From Coptis chinensis (lineage: Eukaryota > Streptophyta > Magnoliopsida > Ranunculales > Ranunculaceae), in NCBI GenBank assembly GCA_015680905.1, contig CM027379.1, positions 92,279,501-92,343,500 on the forward strand: a stretch of DNA of 64,000 bases, given 5' to 3'. Positions 45,801 through 57,923 of the stretch are shown in pieces. The position numbers and the translations under genes were made by a program. The notes under the pieces are model-generated. The model saw only the letters and a program-made list of their open reading frames with translations, had not been told where the DNA came from and did not search any database. Position 1 is the stretch's first letter, and each line of letters begins with the position of its first letter.

Positions 45801-48800
45801 TGAACTGCTCATTAAGTGAAATCCCTAGCTTTTTCTGTGGTTATTGTTCCATGGTTAGTGATTTAGGTTCCTGTACTGTTTGTTCTTTCTTGTAGTTCCT
45901 TGTATTTTTCTGTATCTTTGACATGTTTTCTGCTTGCATACTGGTTCTCTAGGTGATAGTGAACAAGATAAAACGCTGCAAAACTGATTCATTCTCTGGG
46001 TTAGTAGTTCTCCCCCCCTCCCCGCTTTTTCTTTTGTATGTGGTTGTGTGCAAAGGGTCATTCTGTATTTAATTCGGAAGTGAGATGAGGATTACAAAAC
46101 ATTCTTACGTCAAATCTTCAAGAAGAATACAATGTTGACATGTAGCATTTTAAAATTAAATCCATGTGGGACCAAATGTCAATGAAATTAAAACCGTGGC
46201 ATAATTTTTTTAAACCTGCCGATCAAAATATGGCAAACCAACTCATTTGTCTTAATGCTTTGTCGTCTATCTTTTTGTGTAAGTTTCCAGGTTTCTGCGT
46301 TTAATTGTATAGATTGCTTGATAAATAATAATAATAATAAATTTGTGTAGATTGCTTGAGGGCTGAGGCTCATATACCTAATCTAGGACTTAAGGTCTTA
46401 TTTCTTGTCCATTACTATTTGAACGGCGAAGTGAAAAATAAGTGAAAAGGGTTAGAACCTTAGGTTGCACCTCACTTTTATTTATCTTCACTTGTGCACA
46501 CCCACTACTTACTATCGCACATAGTTATGTACACCCACATTCATAAGTACACCCAGACTGACTCACAAAATACATAAATGCTAGCATCCCCTCCTCAAGC
46601 TGGAGCATATGGATCAAATATGTCCAGCTTGAAGCACAAATGAAAAAAAGGTTGGCATGAAAGTGCTTGGTAAGGATGTCGCTTATCAGAACGAATATAT
46701 GGAGTGACAATTTGCTTCTTTGTCAATAAAGTGCCAAGGGTATTGCTGAAAACCCCTCCTTTTTGGATTTTCTTACTTAAGAAAGAGGGAAAAGTGTATG
46801 ATGAAGAATAATCATTGATGAAGAATATTAGGAGAGTTCACATACTATGAGTGCTAGGTAAGGGTGGAATTTGAGCCGAGGAAAGTGTATGATGAAGAAT
46901 AATCATTGATGAAGAATATTAGGAGAGTTCACACACTACGAGTGCTAGGTAAGGGTGGAATTTGAGCCGAGCGGCTCGACTCATTTAGCTTGGCTCAGGC
47001 TCGTTCATTTAATAAATGAGCCAAGCTTGAGCCTATATTATAGCTCGTCTAACAAACGAGCTTGATGAAGCTCGGCTCGATAAGCTCAAATAGCATCACC
47101 GTAGTGTAAAATAACCGAGCTACTTGGGCTCGGCTCGCTAAAAGCTCGGCTCAGGCTTAGGCTCATTCATATATTATATGAGCCAAGCTTGAGCTTTTTT
47201 CAAAACTCGCTTAATAAATGAACCGAGCTTGAGCATAGTGAAGCTAAGCTTGGTTAGCTCGAATTCCACCCTTAGTGCTAGGAAAGAAAGACAATGGTTT
47301 AAGAATAGGAGGGGGACGAAGAGTGAGAAGCTTGAAGTAAAATGATCTTGTACAAAATCTCCCATTTTTATTAATAGGCCAAAGACGTTTATCTGTGTCC
47401 GGTCTCATAGAAGGAATAGTCCAGTTTGCATGTGAGTGCCACCACGCTCACTATGTATGTCTTGGTCTGAGAGTTTTGTATCAATACCTAGATCCAACAC
47501 AATACAAGCATTATCTTCTGGCATGAACAAGCAAACTTGGTGATTCTTGCAGTATGATAAAGCGTATAATCTAGGGAAAGAAAAAATAGAGAGGTCTCTC
47601 ATCTAACCAAACATCCTCTCTCACCATCCCCCAAACAGAATCTAATGTTCTTTTGGAAAGCCTCTGACACTTTGGAAATTCCTTTCCACAAGTGGTGATC
47701 ACTGGGCCGCTAACCCAGCCTAAACATTCCTTGCCAAACCTGGATGAAATAATCTACCTCCACAAACTTTCTCTTTCCTCCCCAAAACGCCATAGGCACT
47801 TACTTAGCAAAGCTAGGTTGAGCTCATGAAGCATACAAAGGCCCAAACCCCCTTGTCTTGCTTAGATAGGCATAGTCTTTCGAAACTCTCTCTTCTCACT
47901 ATTCCTTTGAGTGTAATGAACACTATGGAAAGAATCACGAGGGAGTTCTTATGGGAAAAACTAGTGATGTTCAACGCTAGCACCTTATTTCATGGGATGG
48001 TGTTTGCATGCCGATTGAAATGGGAGGTCTTGGTTATGATGCTTGAAAGAGCTAAATATCTCTTTGATGTGTAAATGGAGATTTGGGGATCAATTATGTG
48101 ATAGTTTATGAAAGAAGGTCATTAATGACAGGTATGGATTGGGTGAGCATGGCTTGTTCTGAAATAAGGTTAATGGCATGTATTGGTGTAGGGTATGGCG
48201 TGGGATAATGAATTGCAAAGACTAAGACTTGTTTGAGGCTGAAATAAATTTCAATGTTGGCAATGGCTCGAGGGTTTGTTTTGGGAAGACAAGTGGGTTA
48301 CTGAGAGACCACTAAAAACAGGTTTTTATTGACATGTTTGGGATTTCAGAGAACAAAAGGGGTACGGTTCAGCAGCATGTGGTTTGGATGGATTGAAGGC
48401 AGTCAAGGAATCTGTTTTTCAGGCGGAGTTTATTTGGCAAAGAACTCCCTAGGGTCAGTGAATTTCTTGGTCTGATCTCACGACATTGGGTGAGTGATGA
48501 AGATGATTACAGGATGTGAAATGGCAAGCGGCAAGAGTTCACTCCACATGCAATGTATGATTTACTAGAAGCCAAGAGAATAAGCGAGCATTTGTTGGGT
48601 CTTGCAAAGTTCCCTCATAAGGTTGTATGGAACAAATTGGTTCGTGTGGGCTTTTTTCTGGGGAAGAACTTTAACAGCAGATAGCGTAAGAAAGAGGGCT
48701 TAATATCCCTAGTGGTTAATATCTATTTATAAGTTGAGTTTCTTGCTAGCCAAGAGACCAACTCAAACAAGGAAACCGACTGATCCTAACAATAGAAAAT

Positions 48801-51800
48801 TAATAAAACAAAATAAAGTGAACTGGCCCATGATGGGCACAATAGCAGCATCTAAGCACCATCTGCTATCTCACATCCTGGAGCAGCATCCAAGCAGATT
48901 TTATATAAGGACATGGCTAGCATCATGCGCACTATGCTTTGCATCACTCTCCCCAAGTTGAAGAAGCTTGTCCTCAAGCTTAGTAGCTTGCATTCCTGCC
49001 AAGATTCAGCAAAGCGTTTATACATCAGCATCCAAGGAGTGTGGAATACCCAACCTCGAACTTTATCAAAATATCGACTCACCAAAACATTAGACCATAA
49101 TGTCAATGTTGCACTACACTGAAAATTCCTTCGACAAATATCAAAAGGCAACAACCCACTAGCTATGAACCCATGTTACATGGACACTACATATTTGAAA
49201 AAAAATCTGTGTCGGATACGTATCCACGTGTAGGGCTGTCAATGGATTGGTTTGGGTAAGGTTTTGGAAAATCTGAACCTGAACCGATAAGAAAATTGGG
49301 AATCTGAAACCAAACCGAACCGATAATATTATGTTTAATCCGAAACCGAACCGAACTGATATATTGCAAACCAAACCCGAACCGAAAACTATAAAATCAA
49401 TTAAATTTTAAATCAAATTAATTAATTTTAACCACACAATTGATAGACATATACAAAATTAATTATAAATATTACTAAAATGCTATCTTATCGGTTCGGG
49501 TTCATATCGGTTCAGTGGAGGGCAAACCCAAACCAAACCAATATCTTATCGGTTCGGTTTCGGGTCGGTAGAGAGCAAACTAAATTATCAAAACCCAAAC
49601 CGTTTTTTATTGGTTTGGTTCGGATCGGTTATCGGGTTATCGAAACCCATTGACAGCCCTATCCACGTGTCGTCTGTGATGTACCTCATTTTTTGATATT
49701 TTGCTGTGTCAGACATATCATATCCGTGTTGGATACGGACACACTTATCTGTGTCAATGTAACTTAGTAGTATGAACTGAAAGTTCTTGCTCCTATGCCC
49801 CTTAAAATCCGAAATTTAAGGATCCTAAATCCTAATAGTTAGGCCATGGTTGCGGCAACATAACAAACAGTTGGTGTGCAGTATGTTGTTGCCCTTGCTG
49901 AACACGTACTATTTGTAGCCCTGTTTGCTGACCGACTAAGATGTCAATGATAGGAGTCATCGGACTGTGGAAATGATCCTTAGGGTTTTGTGGTGACTGC
50001 ACATGTAGTGGAGGGATGCCTATGGCAGCTAGCGCATCCCTTTGGTTTTTCTGGTTTTCACCATGTTCAAACAATCACCTGTTGTGTTCTCACATTGAGG
50101 GGAGGCACTGTACCCTGTAAATCACCACCATCACTAATGGTTGCTTTCTCACGTTCAGGAGTATGTGGTGCAAAAGGTGTGATACCCTCCTTTGAGTCAC
50201 TTACCAACAATGCAATGCCTATAACTTGAGAAAAGGCATCGGTTTTAGAGACCGAGCTGCGAGTGGCCATTAGTGGTGCCACCACTCTCTGGGCAGTATC
50301 AACGCAACAGTCAAGTTCTTGAGCATCTGGATCATATTTGCCATCATACTCTCCATACGGGTCATTAAATTTTTATCCATGGTGGGAGGACGAACTCGAT
50401 TATCTCTTCGATTTGTCATCTCTGAAAAAATTTAATTTTTCTTTTAACCTTCCAAGGAACGGTTTGCTCCGATATACCAAATAATAATGTAGATTTAAAC
50501 TGGCGGAAGCAAATAGTTTAATAAAAATCTATACTTTAAATAAATAATTGAAAAAACCTTAAAAGTCTGTCTTTTATTTCTTCTAAAAAATTCAATCACG
50601 CCCACTAAAACTCCAAAAAAAAAATGCATAACCCTAGTGGTCAATTTCGATTTATAAGTTAGGTTTCTTGCTAGCCAAGAGATTAACTGAAACAAGGAAA
50701 CCGACTAATCCTAATAATAGAAAATTCGTAAAACAAAATAAAGTGGACCTGCCCATGATGGCCACAGTAGCAACATCTACTATTACACATCCAGGAGCAG
50801 CACCCAAGCAGCATCTAGATGAGGACGTGGCTAGAACCATGCACACTATGTTCTGCATTATGTGTGCTTTGGGGTTGGATATCTCATCTACTGTTAGAAA
50901 TGTAAGTTTTGATTCAATTGTAATTGATGGGAAACTATAGTACAGCTTTGATGTAACTACATATGGGCAGTGTGAACCTCTCACACTGATATTGTAATAC
51001 AATCTTGTTTTATCGATGGAAACAAAGTCAAGTATTTTGTTAATAAAGAAGTGAGAAAGAAAGGATAAAAAACAACCTCCTCGAAGCCTACATCCTACAA
51101 ATCCACCACTCAAGAATCTCTATACATAATATCCCCCTATCTCGCCCCACAAAGTGTCAAACGCTTCTCAAATCTATAAAGACTATACTCCGGTATCAAA
51201 GGAGGCCTTTATAGCTATGATGATTTTTTTTTGCAAGTTTAATGCTCTACCCTCAAAAGTTTGTTTGTTACGATCCAAATCCCTCACATGACTGCACAAA
51301 TGGTGTCATATTCCAGATATGTTGGCCTCTAGAAGAGAATGGCACTGTATACCACTGAGTAAGGAGATACACCACCCGACCAAGACTAACCCAAACTAAT
51401 CTAGAAATCTTATAAAAATAAGATCAAATCTGCCACAAGAAAGGACAACTCAAGAGGACATGATTTACTGACTCTTCAACTCTATCACACAAGGGAGAGT
51501 AATCCAAGATTTAATTGTATAAAAAAAAAAAAAATTAGCAATCCAAGGTTTGACCTCTGAAATTCTTTTTCCGAAGATTTTCAACTGAAAGAATCCGCTC
51601 CAAAGAAGCACTCCACACGAGGAAATGAACTCTAGGCGGCACCTTGGAGCCCCGAGTTCTAGATCCTGGAAAACAAGGAGAGGGTGCATTGTCAACAGAA
51701 GAGAGACACCAAGAGCGACGGGAGAGATATACCGAGCTGATTGAGAAACTGCATATCTTACCAAGTACTGCATTATCGAATCAGGGGATCTGGGTCTCGT

Positions 51801-54800
51801 CGGTTCAAGTTTACAGTCTCAAGCCTAGCCATAAGGGAGGGTAGAAAAAGTTATATCAAGGAATAAGGAAAGAATCAGCTTACATCATGTGATTGATTCA
51901 TTCTAGTTTATATCATGCGGTAAGAAAAGAGAACAATAACAAGCTTTGGATGAGGCTGTGGATTGTCAGCCACGTTGAGAACAGTGTCACAATCAATAAG
52001 AATGTGATCAACATGTGGTAGTGCATAACCACTAAAAAGTCAAACGGACTCGCAAAATCCAAATGACTGTATGTCAGTTCCTGACTGTGCTGCTGCAAAG
52101 ATGCAGTGCATTCAGTGTTTAAAAAAATGCACTTAGGCTTACACCTTGAGGCGGGCCTTAAGCTTTTTGAGAAATTAGTGCACTGAGGCTTAAGCCTCAT
52201 TGACAGTAATCCAAGATCCAAAAACTTTAGTTTTTTTCGTTTCGTTTCATTTTATTTTATTTTTTACTTTTTCTTCTCACAGCCACCCTCAATCTTTGTT
52301 CAAAGGATAACAAAACCTTATTCATATGGATAATTGTTCGATTTTAAAAATGAAAACTGAAATTGCGTTTTTTTTTTGGAGGCGTGATTGAGGCTTATGC
52401 CTCAGACACCTCTTAGTCTATCCTCAAGCCTCACAGAAGCAGAGCTCCTCGAGGCTAAGATGTTTTTTTAAACCTTGAGTGCACTCAAGACATAATGCTG
52501 AAGGTATGCAAGGTGGACCTAGGTCCAGCAAAAACAACTCTCCAATAGAAAAAATAGAAACTGGAAACTCAAGTGTGTATTCTTATGTGTATCAACCTCG
52601 TCAAGGTCAAAGGTGAGAATCTCACACTTGTTGCAGGGAGTTGTTGCTGTGGATCACCAAAGACCTAGTAGAAATTTAGGATGAACTTTAGGTGTGAGAG
52701 GACCATTAGGAATGATGGCCCAATTAGAAGGCTTGAACTGGATGAAGGCTTAGATACCCCAACATGGATATAAGATGAGTTTAAGGAATTGCATTTAAGA
52801 CCTATAAGTATGTGCCAATCATTGTTTCAATGAAATCTGTGGAGCGTTAATGGTACAGGAGTACATACAGAAGCTTGATGGGCCACCTCTGTTAAAATTC
52901 TAAAAATAAAGAAACAATACTATTGAATAATTGACCGTTGTGTGCGTTTGTTCTGAGTACACTGGTAGTTATACTTGTATTAGATAAGAGCAATATTTCC
53001 CAGTTATGTTGTCTAGAACTTATCGATCCTTGTAATTGGCAAGAGTGATCAATTGCTGTAGTGATTTGTCAATAACAGTTAATTGCTGTTTGTGGAATTC
53101 AGAAAGTCGATGGATTGCAGTGCAACTGATATTCGAGTTCGGCTTTGTAAAAGGTTATCTGGAGAGCCTTTGATTATTTCAATGTTCACCGCACTGAATT
53201 TGAATCTCTGGCTTAAGTGTTTTGGCTGCCTGAATTATGGTCATAAATATATCCATGGCGATATACAAAATAAGTTTATGCCCTGAGAATAAATAGAAGA
53301 AATTGGGGCTCCTTTGAGATTCAATTTTCTTTCTTGAAAAGCTATTGTCTTCTTGCGCCATAGATTAAAGAATCAAGCCTTAGTTTTTTTTTTTTTGCTT
53401 TGAGAAACACTCTTGAGGCTATTGACACCCAAAATCAGGGGATTGTAAATTGGTGATTTTTGATTCGCAAAGCCTGCAAAGGTGTGTAGGAGGTGGCAAT
53501 TATTTGAGAAACCAAGTCCGTCCTTCATCTCACTAGGGTTGTTGCACATCACCACTTCCTGCCCAAACTCCTCACTGTGGCCTTAAAGTCTTTCATAAGT
53601 TTCCTATTCAGTTTATTTCTGTCCAGAGTTCTATCCAAAGTTGCTTTGTTTAGTTCTTGGGTGAATTCTTGAGAATTGTGAACTTATATCCTTTTTGTTT
53701 GAAGTATGCCAAATTTGTCAATTATATTCTTACCGGTTGTCCTTTTTCTTGACGGGTATGGAGTTATTTTATTCTAGAGCAATGCTGTTTTGAGTTTGTC
53801 TAGTGAAAAAAGCTATTAGCCTCATGGAACTTGAGAGTTCATTCTCATAAAGGTTGTCACATTTGGAGCATGCTACCTTTTGGCTTTTGCCATTCTGTGT
53901 GGTATGTGGTTGGAGAAGATCAAAAGAATGAAAGGCACTTTGAAGGTGTAATGACGCCAGTGAAGAAAGTTGTTTTGCCCATCAAAGCCCTTTTATTTTC
54001 TGGTCAAAAGTGCACAAGAAGACTCAAAACACATGTCTAGAGGTTTTTGTGCATATATGGGAGTCTATAATGAGTTTATTGGGGTTGTCTTTCCTTATTT
54101 TAAGCATTTACTTGTTTCCCTTTGTTCCTTGTGTTATAAGATATCCCCATCGTATTTTCTCTTTGAATGGATATATGTATATAAAGATATACTTTATTGA
54201 TACAAATATAGAATAGTGATAAGAATAAAACTTTACGATTCTTTTAGTTTCATGCTTGACTTTTACACTTTTCTATTCTAGCTTGGAGTTTGATAATCCC
54301 GAGAGACCTGAATGCAACAACCTTCTTTCAGTTTATCAGATCATCACAGGAAGGACAAAAGAGGTAAATGGTGTAAATGGTTATCTTTATATTCGGCTTT
54401 CGTGCTTTAGCACTCAATTCAAGCTGATTATTCCTGATCCAAAAAAAAAACACACACACACTCAATACTGCTATAACTATCAGCACATAATCTTGCCAGT
54501 AGTTGGGTTTGCAACCCAAATCACGTTTTGCGTTTTGCTCTTGAAATTCTTTTATTTGATCGTGGAACTTGTATTCATGGTTTTCATTTAGAACTCATGC
54601 TGTATGTTGTATGTGTATCTTTTATTGATAATCATTATGTTCTTATTCCATCACAGAGCAAAAGGTTGACACAGCCTAGAACTCATCAGAGTGTTATGGT
54701 GAACGAAAAACTGTTGTATATTCTCCCTTCCTAAATTAGGTAGTGGGAGGAGAATGGAGTCCAAAAAGGGAAAGGTATATGAAGGGGAGAAGAGAGATTG

Positions 54801-57800
54801 AGAAGAAAATAATAAGTTGTAGAGAAATTTAACAAATCAAAATCTACTAAATGGGAGAGTGTTAATCAACAGAGAGCAATGCGACCTTTGCGGAAGGGTT
54901 ATTGTGGGGTTTGCCTTTTGCCTTCATTGGGTTAGGGGCTATGATTTCAATAATAAAGAGGTGGTGGAGGTGGATGAGATCTTAGAAGGGACTTTCTCCT
55001 TAAAGGTTCGTTGTAGATTTGTAATGAGCCAACCTTGGTGTATGCTTTCCAGTAGCTATGGGGCGGTTGACTATGGATTAACAGATGACATTGAAATGGA
55101 GGTGGAGGATGTGAGAACTTGGAATGGGGATAGTTTGTATCTTGGGTGTGACTTCGATGCAACTAGATTTGTTTGGGAATGGATTCTAGTGAAGAAGATA
55201 GGTTTATGAGGGAGTTTTCTTCTTTTGTCAGTAGAAATTCCCTTGTAGACATTCCTATGAGTGGGCTCATTCAATTTTTCGAGGGGTTAGGATTATCCAC
55301 TTTAAGTCGTATCAATAGATTTCGTGTGAGTCCGGAGTGGGATGAGTTGTTTTCTAACGAGTTCTTGCATGCATTGACCAGACCTATTCCCGATCTTTGT
55401 CCTTTATTATTGGATTGTCAAGTGAAGGAAGGGGGCCAAAGCCTTTCAAATTTGAATTGATTTGTTTCAAAGATGATTGTCTCATTCCTTTGATGGAAAG
55501 TTGGTATGTGAGTTTCCAATTCAATGGAAATGAGGGTATTGTGTTTTGGAAGATGGATAGTTTGAAGGAACAACTTAAGACATGGAATAAGGAGATTTTT
55601 GGAAGGGTGGATACAAAGATAGGTTTGAAATTGGTGGAGATTGCCGAGTTGGACAAAGAGGAGCTATGAAGCATGGACACTGACACTTGGACACCACATT
55701 TTTCAAAAAAGGAGGACACGGATGCGTGGTACCTTCCACCCATTTTCCTTTAGGACATATGTGGAATAACCATTATTCATCTACCCTTTTGCCAAAAGGG
55801 TGCCAAACCCATATTTGGGGGTGCCAATACTGCCGCCCTTTAATTATTGAAGCTCTTAGTATATCCATGCTTTATGATACATGACTTGTATCCTGTATTA
55901 ATTAATAGTTTTTGTCCTTTACGTGTTCATGGGTATTTCTTGTTACTTAACTTTCTTTCGCACAGGAAGTTACACAAGAATGTCAAGATATGAACTGGGG
56001 CTCATTTAAACCCCTCCTTGCAGATGCCTTAGTCCAGCATTTACATCCCATTCAGGTCCATGCTAAATCTCTCTCTTTATAAATGGAAATGTGTTGCAGC
56101 TTTGATTTATGTTTGTTATGTTAATGCTCCTGCTTTTAAATTAAGGGTTATCCTTGCTCACCCCCATTTATTCAATAGTTGAGATCCTCAAATATTTGGA
56201 AATTTAATTTAAACCCCCATTGAAGTTCTTAAAGTGGACCTAAAATGTGGCCCAAAATGTTGTTTCGTTGGTTTCTGTCTGACTGTTCTCAGTTTCTCTT
56301 CTCTTCTTCTTCGCCCCAAACTCACCTTCCCTCTCCCTCCTTCATTCTCTGCTCACTCCCCACTGCTAGCAGTTATACTAGTAACAATCAGCTCATTGGA
56401 CATCGATGGTCCACATTTTACAACTCTCTTGATAAGGTTGGACATTTTCAAGATAATTATTTTTGAGGATGATCTCCATGCTGGGGAGATGACATTATAC
56501 TGCATCATGTAAATGTAGGTTCGCTTTTGGAATATTACTATATTAGTTAAGAAGGCCTTGGGGAACATATTTGCAAAATAATGGATATAATGCTCCTTGA
56601 AATACACTTTTAGTTTTTGACAAATATGATCATCTTATCATTGGCTTCAACCTCACAAAATCTTCACATTCAGCAATGCTAACTTGTCACCCTCAACAGT
56701 CATACCTTAGGGTTACAGTAGATTTGAAAATCGAAGTATTAGTCTGTCTTTTAACTATAGTTGAGCATAAAACAGATGGGACAACTCGCCTACAATGTTC
56801 ACATGGATACCAAGACTTTAAGCTTGACAGTTGTCCAACTAGCGATACATGTATAGTCGCTATTATCTGCATGCACATTATTGTGTCTATTTAAAGAGTT
56901 TGAAAGCAAATAGATAAACTGATTCAGAAGTACATAGATAGCATTGAGGATATTCAGGTTTCCAGGTGCTATTATTAACTTGTTGATACATGGGCTCATC
57001 AATGTATCTAAGAACCAATTTATGTTTTGTTGTACTCAAGTCCTAAAGTATCCATATCGTGTTTTATGTTGAACTCTCTAATTTTGGAAGGTGTTCAGTG
57101 GCCTACTGGTCAATCCTTGGGAGGTTGGGGCTGAGGTCTTGGGTTCGATCCCCACCTTCAGCAGTAACTAAGGGATTTTGGAATGTAGTTCTAAGTACCC
57201 AAAAGAAAAAAAAAACAGAAAAAAAAAATTGGATATGCCAGATTGCCAGTATATTCAGGTCAACGCAAAAATTGGAAAAAAATGTGGTAAACATTAGGCA
57301 TTTATATGTATATTTATGGAATAGCGATATCGGTTCCTGAATTTCGAAAAATGTCACTTATATTTCGAGATATGTCGCGATTTTTTTGGCCATAGGTGTA
57401 TGTCGCTGTATGATGGTTCATGCATTTATGTGTATGTGCCGCATCAGAATAACTGGGTTTTATCAAAGTTTCTAACTATTTCTCTCTGTGCACCTCCTAA
57501 TTTGTATGAGGTGAATCAAAAGAAAAAGGAAATAAAAGAAATCACACCACTAACTAGGTTGGGTAGAAAAAGCTGCTTTTTATGTTTTAAACCAAAAGCT
57601 TTGCCTAAGATCTTTCCCTTTTAATGATGCTAGATGAACAGAATCGTCATTACGTATAAATGCAAGATTGAGTTTTTCTTTTCCTGTCTTTATTCAAAAT
57701 TTTTTCTGACATCTTACCTTTCTTGCTAATGCTCTGTCATATTTGGTTTTGGTGTCCCCTTCATAATTTGTTCTTTTCGCCTTTGAAGGTTCGCTATGAG

Positions 57801-57923
57801 GAAATCATTTCTGATTCAGCTTATTTGGATAGAGTTTTGGTTGAGGGAGCTACAAAAGCTTCCAATATAGCAGATGCTACTCTCAATAATGTCTATCAAG
57901 CTATGGGATTTTTGCCAAGATGA
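39853..57923 (+). CDS. OVA4: Organellar tryptophanyl-tRNA synthetase (14 coding exons)
   Basis: Exons: 39853-40085, 40173-40260, 40350-40391, 40465-40554, 40671-40793, 42527-42598, 44724-44836, 44946-44967, 45070-45135, 45279-45335, 45953-45999, 54282-54363, 55966-56055, 57789-57923. All introns are GT-AG and phases match throughout, giving 419 residues. The enzyme charges tRNA-Trp in chloroplasts and mitochondria; the Arabidopsis orthologue is OVA4. Residues 1 to about 75 look like a transit peptide (Ser/Phe/Leu-rich, with Arg). Class I motifs are HLGN (HIGH type, residues 92-95) after SGVQPTGSV, and KMSKS (283-287) across the exon 9/10 junction. Other family blocks are [36 protein letters not shown] and [16 protein letters not shown]. 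An in-frame ATG at 39817 is an alternative start. Exon 8 is only 22 nt. Intron 11 is 8.3 kb. Confidence 0.95.
40966..41324. repeat. Pair of about 77-bp direct repeats in TrpRS intron 5
   Basis: CAAGTAACCAACCAAT through CCCGAGCTGTCAA to AGGATCCTAACA occurs at 40966-41042 and 41248-41324. Between them a - strand B-box-like word (GGGTTCAAACC) occurs. They are too long to be a target duplication; the origin is unclear. Confidence 0.8.
43728..43880. repeat. Dispersed repeat, GTGTCGGATAC family, in TrpRS intron 6
   Basis: Words GTGTCGGATAC, GTATCCGTGTC and the end word CATGTCAATGTAACTTAG recur here, at 49171-49767, and in part at about 10050-10115. It is probably a short MITE-like family with loosely inverted GTTACAT-GACAC ends. 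The rest of intron 6 (42599-44723) shows nothing I can name. Confidence 0.6.
46790..46971. repeat. 91-bp tandem duplication spanning the left end of a hAT MITE
   Basis: AAAGTGTATGATGAAGAATAA through GAGTGCTAGGTAAGGGTGGA to GAGCCGAG is present twice in tandem (period 91). The first copy includes 21-22 bp of MITE left end with no MITE behind it. The duplication therefore happened after the MITE inserted. Confidence 0.9.
46950..47274. mobile_element. hAT-type MITE, TAAGGGTGGAATT family, copy 1
   Basis: Ends TAAGGGTGGAATTTGAGC and, on the other strand, TAAGGGTGGAATTCGAGC. An exact 8-bp duplication GTGCTAGG flanks it (46942-46949 and 47275-47282). The interior is made of GAGCTTG/CAAGCTC and CTCGGCTC palindromic words. 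No ORF. A relative lies at 59610-59930. Confidence 0.92.
47630..48720 (+). pseudogene. LINE relic, C-terminal part of reverse transcriptase and beyond
   Basis: Translated fragments in shifting + frames match plant LINE ORF2 after the catalytic core: [36 protein letters not shown], then pieces reading as [16 protein letters not shown], and further on [17 protein letters not shown]. Multiple stops and frame changes show it is long dead. The 5' part is missing here. Confidence 0.65.
49171..49767. repeat. Dispersed GTGTCGGATAC-family repeat interrupted by a hAT MITE
   Basis: This is the same family as 43728-43880, with a left end near CCATGTTACATGGACAC and a right end GTGTCAATGTAACTTAG (inverted GTTACAT-GACAC). 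The hAT MITE at 49231-49661 sits inside it. Confidence 0.65.
49231..49661. mobile_element. hAT-type MITE, TAGGGCTGTCAA family, 431 bp
   Basis: Ends TAGGGCTGTCAATGG and its exact inverse CCATTGACAGCCCTA. An exact 8-bp duplication TCCACGTG flanks it (49223-49230 and 49662-49669). TAGGGCTGNCAA is a widespread hAT terminal motif in plants. The interior is rich in CCGAACCGATA / TATCGGTTCGG palindromic words. No ORF. Confidence 0.93.
49830..50430 (-). pseudogene. Relic of a retrotransposon gag
   Basis: On - the frame begins [17 protein letters not shown] and [16 protein letters not shown] at about 50425-50300. Gln/Pro/His-rich sequence follows in other frames with stops. Just upstream (about 50470-50485) TTGGTATATCGGAGC on - resembles a tRNA-Met primer-binding site (TGGTATCAGAGC). 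Lineage uncertain. Confidence 0.5.
51050..51780 (-). pseudogene. LINE relic on the - strand (C-terminal zf-RVT region)
   Basis: Translated pieces on - include [33 protein letters not shown] and a run around a SVNHVLL-like word in broken frames, in the order seen at the C-terminus of plant LINE ORF2. Several stops. It is opposite in strand to the LINE relic at 47630. Confidence 0.5.
52117..52473. mobile_element. MITE-like inverted-repeat element with GAGGCTTA words
   Basis: Ends GTTTAAAAAAATG-ACTTAGGCTT and, on the other strand, GGTTTAAAAAAACATCTTAGCCT. The flanks are imperfectly alike (ATTCAGTG / CTTGAGTG), possibly a decayed 8-bp duplication. The interior repeats GAGGCTTAAGCCTCA-type palindromes. 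Confidence 0.55.
53180..53330 (+). pseudogene. Possible copia integrase scrap
   Basis: [24 protein letters not shown], which the reader should take in two pieces ([13 protein letters not shown] and GDIQNKFMP), is reminiscent of the copia integrase C-terminal block that usually reads xFGCxxYVH...KF. Only one block is visible, so the assignment is weak. Confidence 0.3.
54364..54849. other. Start of TrpRS intron 12, nothing recognised
   Basis: AT-rich intronic sequence between exon 12 and a LINE relic. No gene or element ends seen. Confidence 0.4.
54850..55672 (+). pseudogene. LINE relic, C-terminal half of the endonuclease domain
   Basis: Three overlapping + frames give the plant LINE endonuclease order. 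There is an opening region with [11 protein letters not shown] (GDFN-like), then [35 protein letters not shown] and [14 protein letters not shown]. Next come PFKFELICF and [17 protein letters not shown]. Frames change near 55190 and 55440. It ends abruptly at about 55672, where a GCATGGACACTGACACTTGG repeat word begins. Lying 5' of nothing else from a LINE, it is an isolated fragment. Confidence 0.7.
56250..56381 (+). mobile_element. Helitron 3' portion, same family as 9409 and 34588
   Basis: GTGGCCCAAAATGTTGTTTCG and the following CT-rich stretch match the Helitron family. The end is hairpin ACTGCTAGCAGT then TATACTAG before T (CTAG 56378-56381). The left end is not identifiable. It lies in TrpRS intron 13. 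Confidence 0.7.
56382..57090. other. TrpRS intron 13, no element recognised
   Basis: Intronic sequence between the Helitron end and the SINE. No coding or repeat signal seen. Confidence 0.4.
57091..57228 (+). mobile_element. tRNA-derived SINE
   Basis: A polymerase III A box (GTGGCCTACTGG, 57098-57109) and B box (GGTTCGATCCC, 57142-57152) lie about 33 bp apart, as in a tRNA gene. They are followed by a short unique tail and an A-rich 3' end (AAAAGAAAAAAAAAACAG, then more A). The tRNA-like part does not fold as a complete functional tRNA. No clear target duplication. Located in TrpRS intron 13. Confidence 0.8.

Larger units (their letters stand above)
48720..50870. repeat. Pair of diverged direct repeats (about 230 bp) 1.9 kb apart
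   Basis: TATTTATAAGTTGAGTTTC through TTGCTAGCCAAGAGA, AACAAGGAAACCGACT and GGAGCAGCA-CCAAGCAG occurs at 48722-48950. It recurs at about 50645-50870 with roughly 15-20 percent differences. They could be LTR pieces of the element whose gag relic lies between them, but no LTR ends were found. Confidence 0.6.
46000..54281. other. TrpRS intron 11 (8.3 kb), repeat-laden
   Basis: Donor GTTAGT and acceptor TTCTAG splice GG|C into an in-frame Gly. The intron holds the tandem duplication, hAT MITEs, two LINE relics, a gag relic and an inverted-repeat element listed separately. The stretches 46010-46780, 52480-53170 and 53340-54281 contain nothing I can assign. Confidence 0.7.

Noticed and set aside
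57103..57357. 84-aa - strand frame
   Set aside because: It is a read-through of the SINE body and poly(A) tail; no coding evidence.
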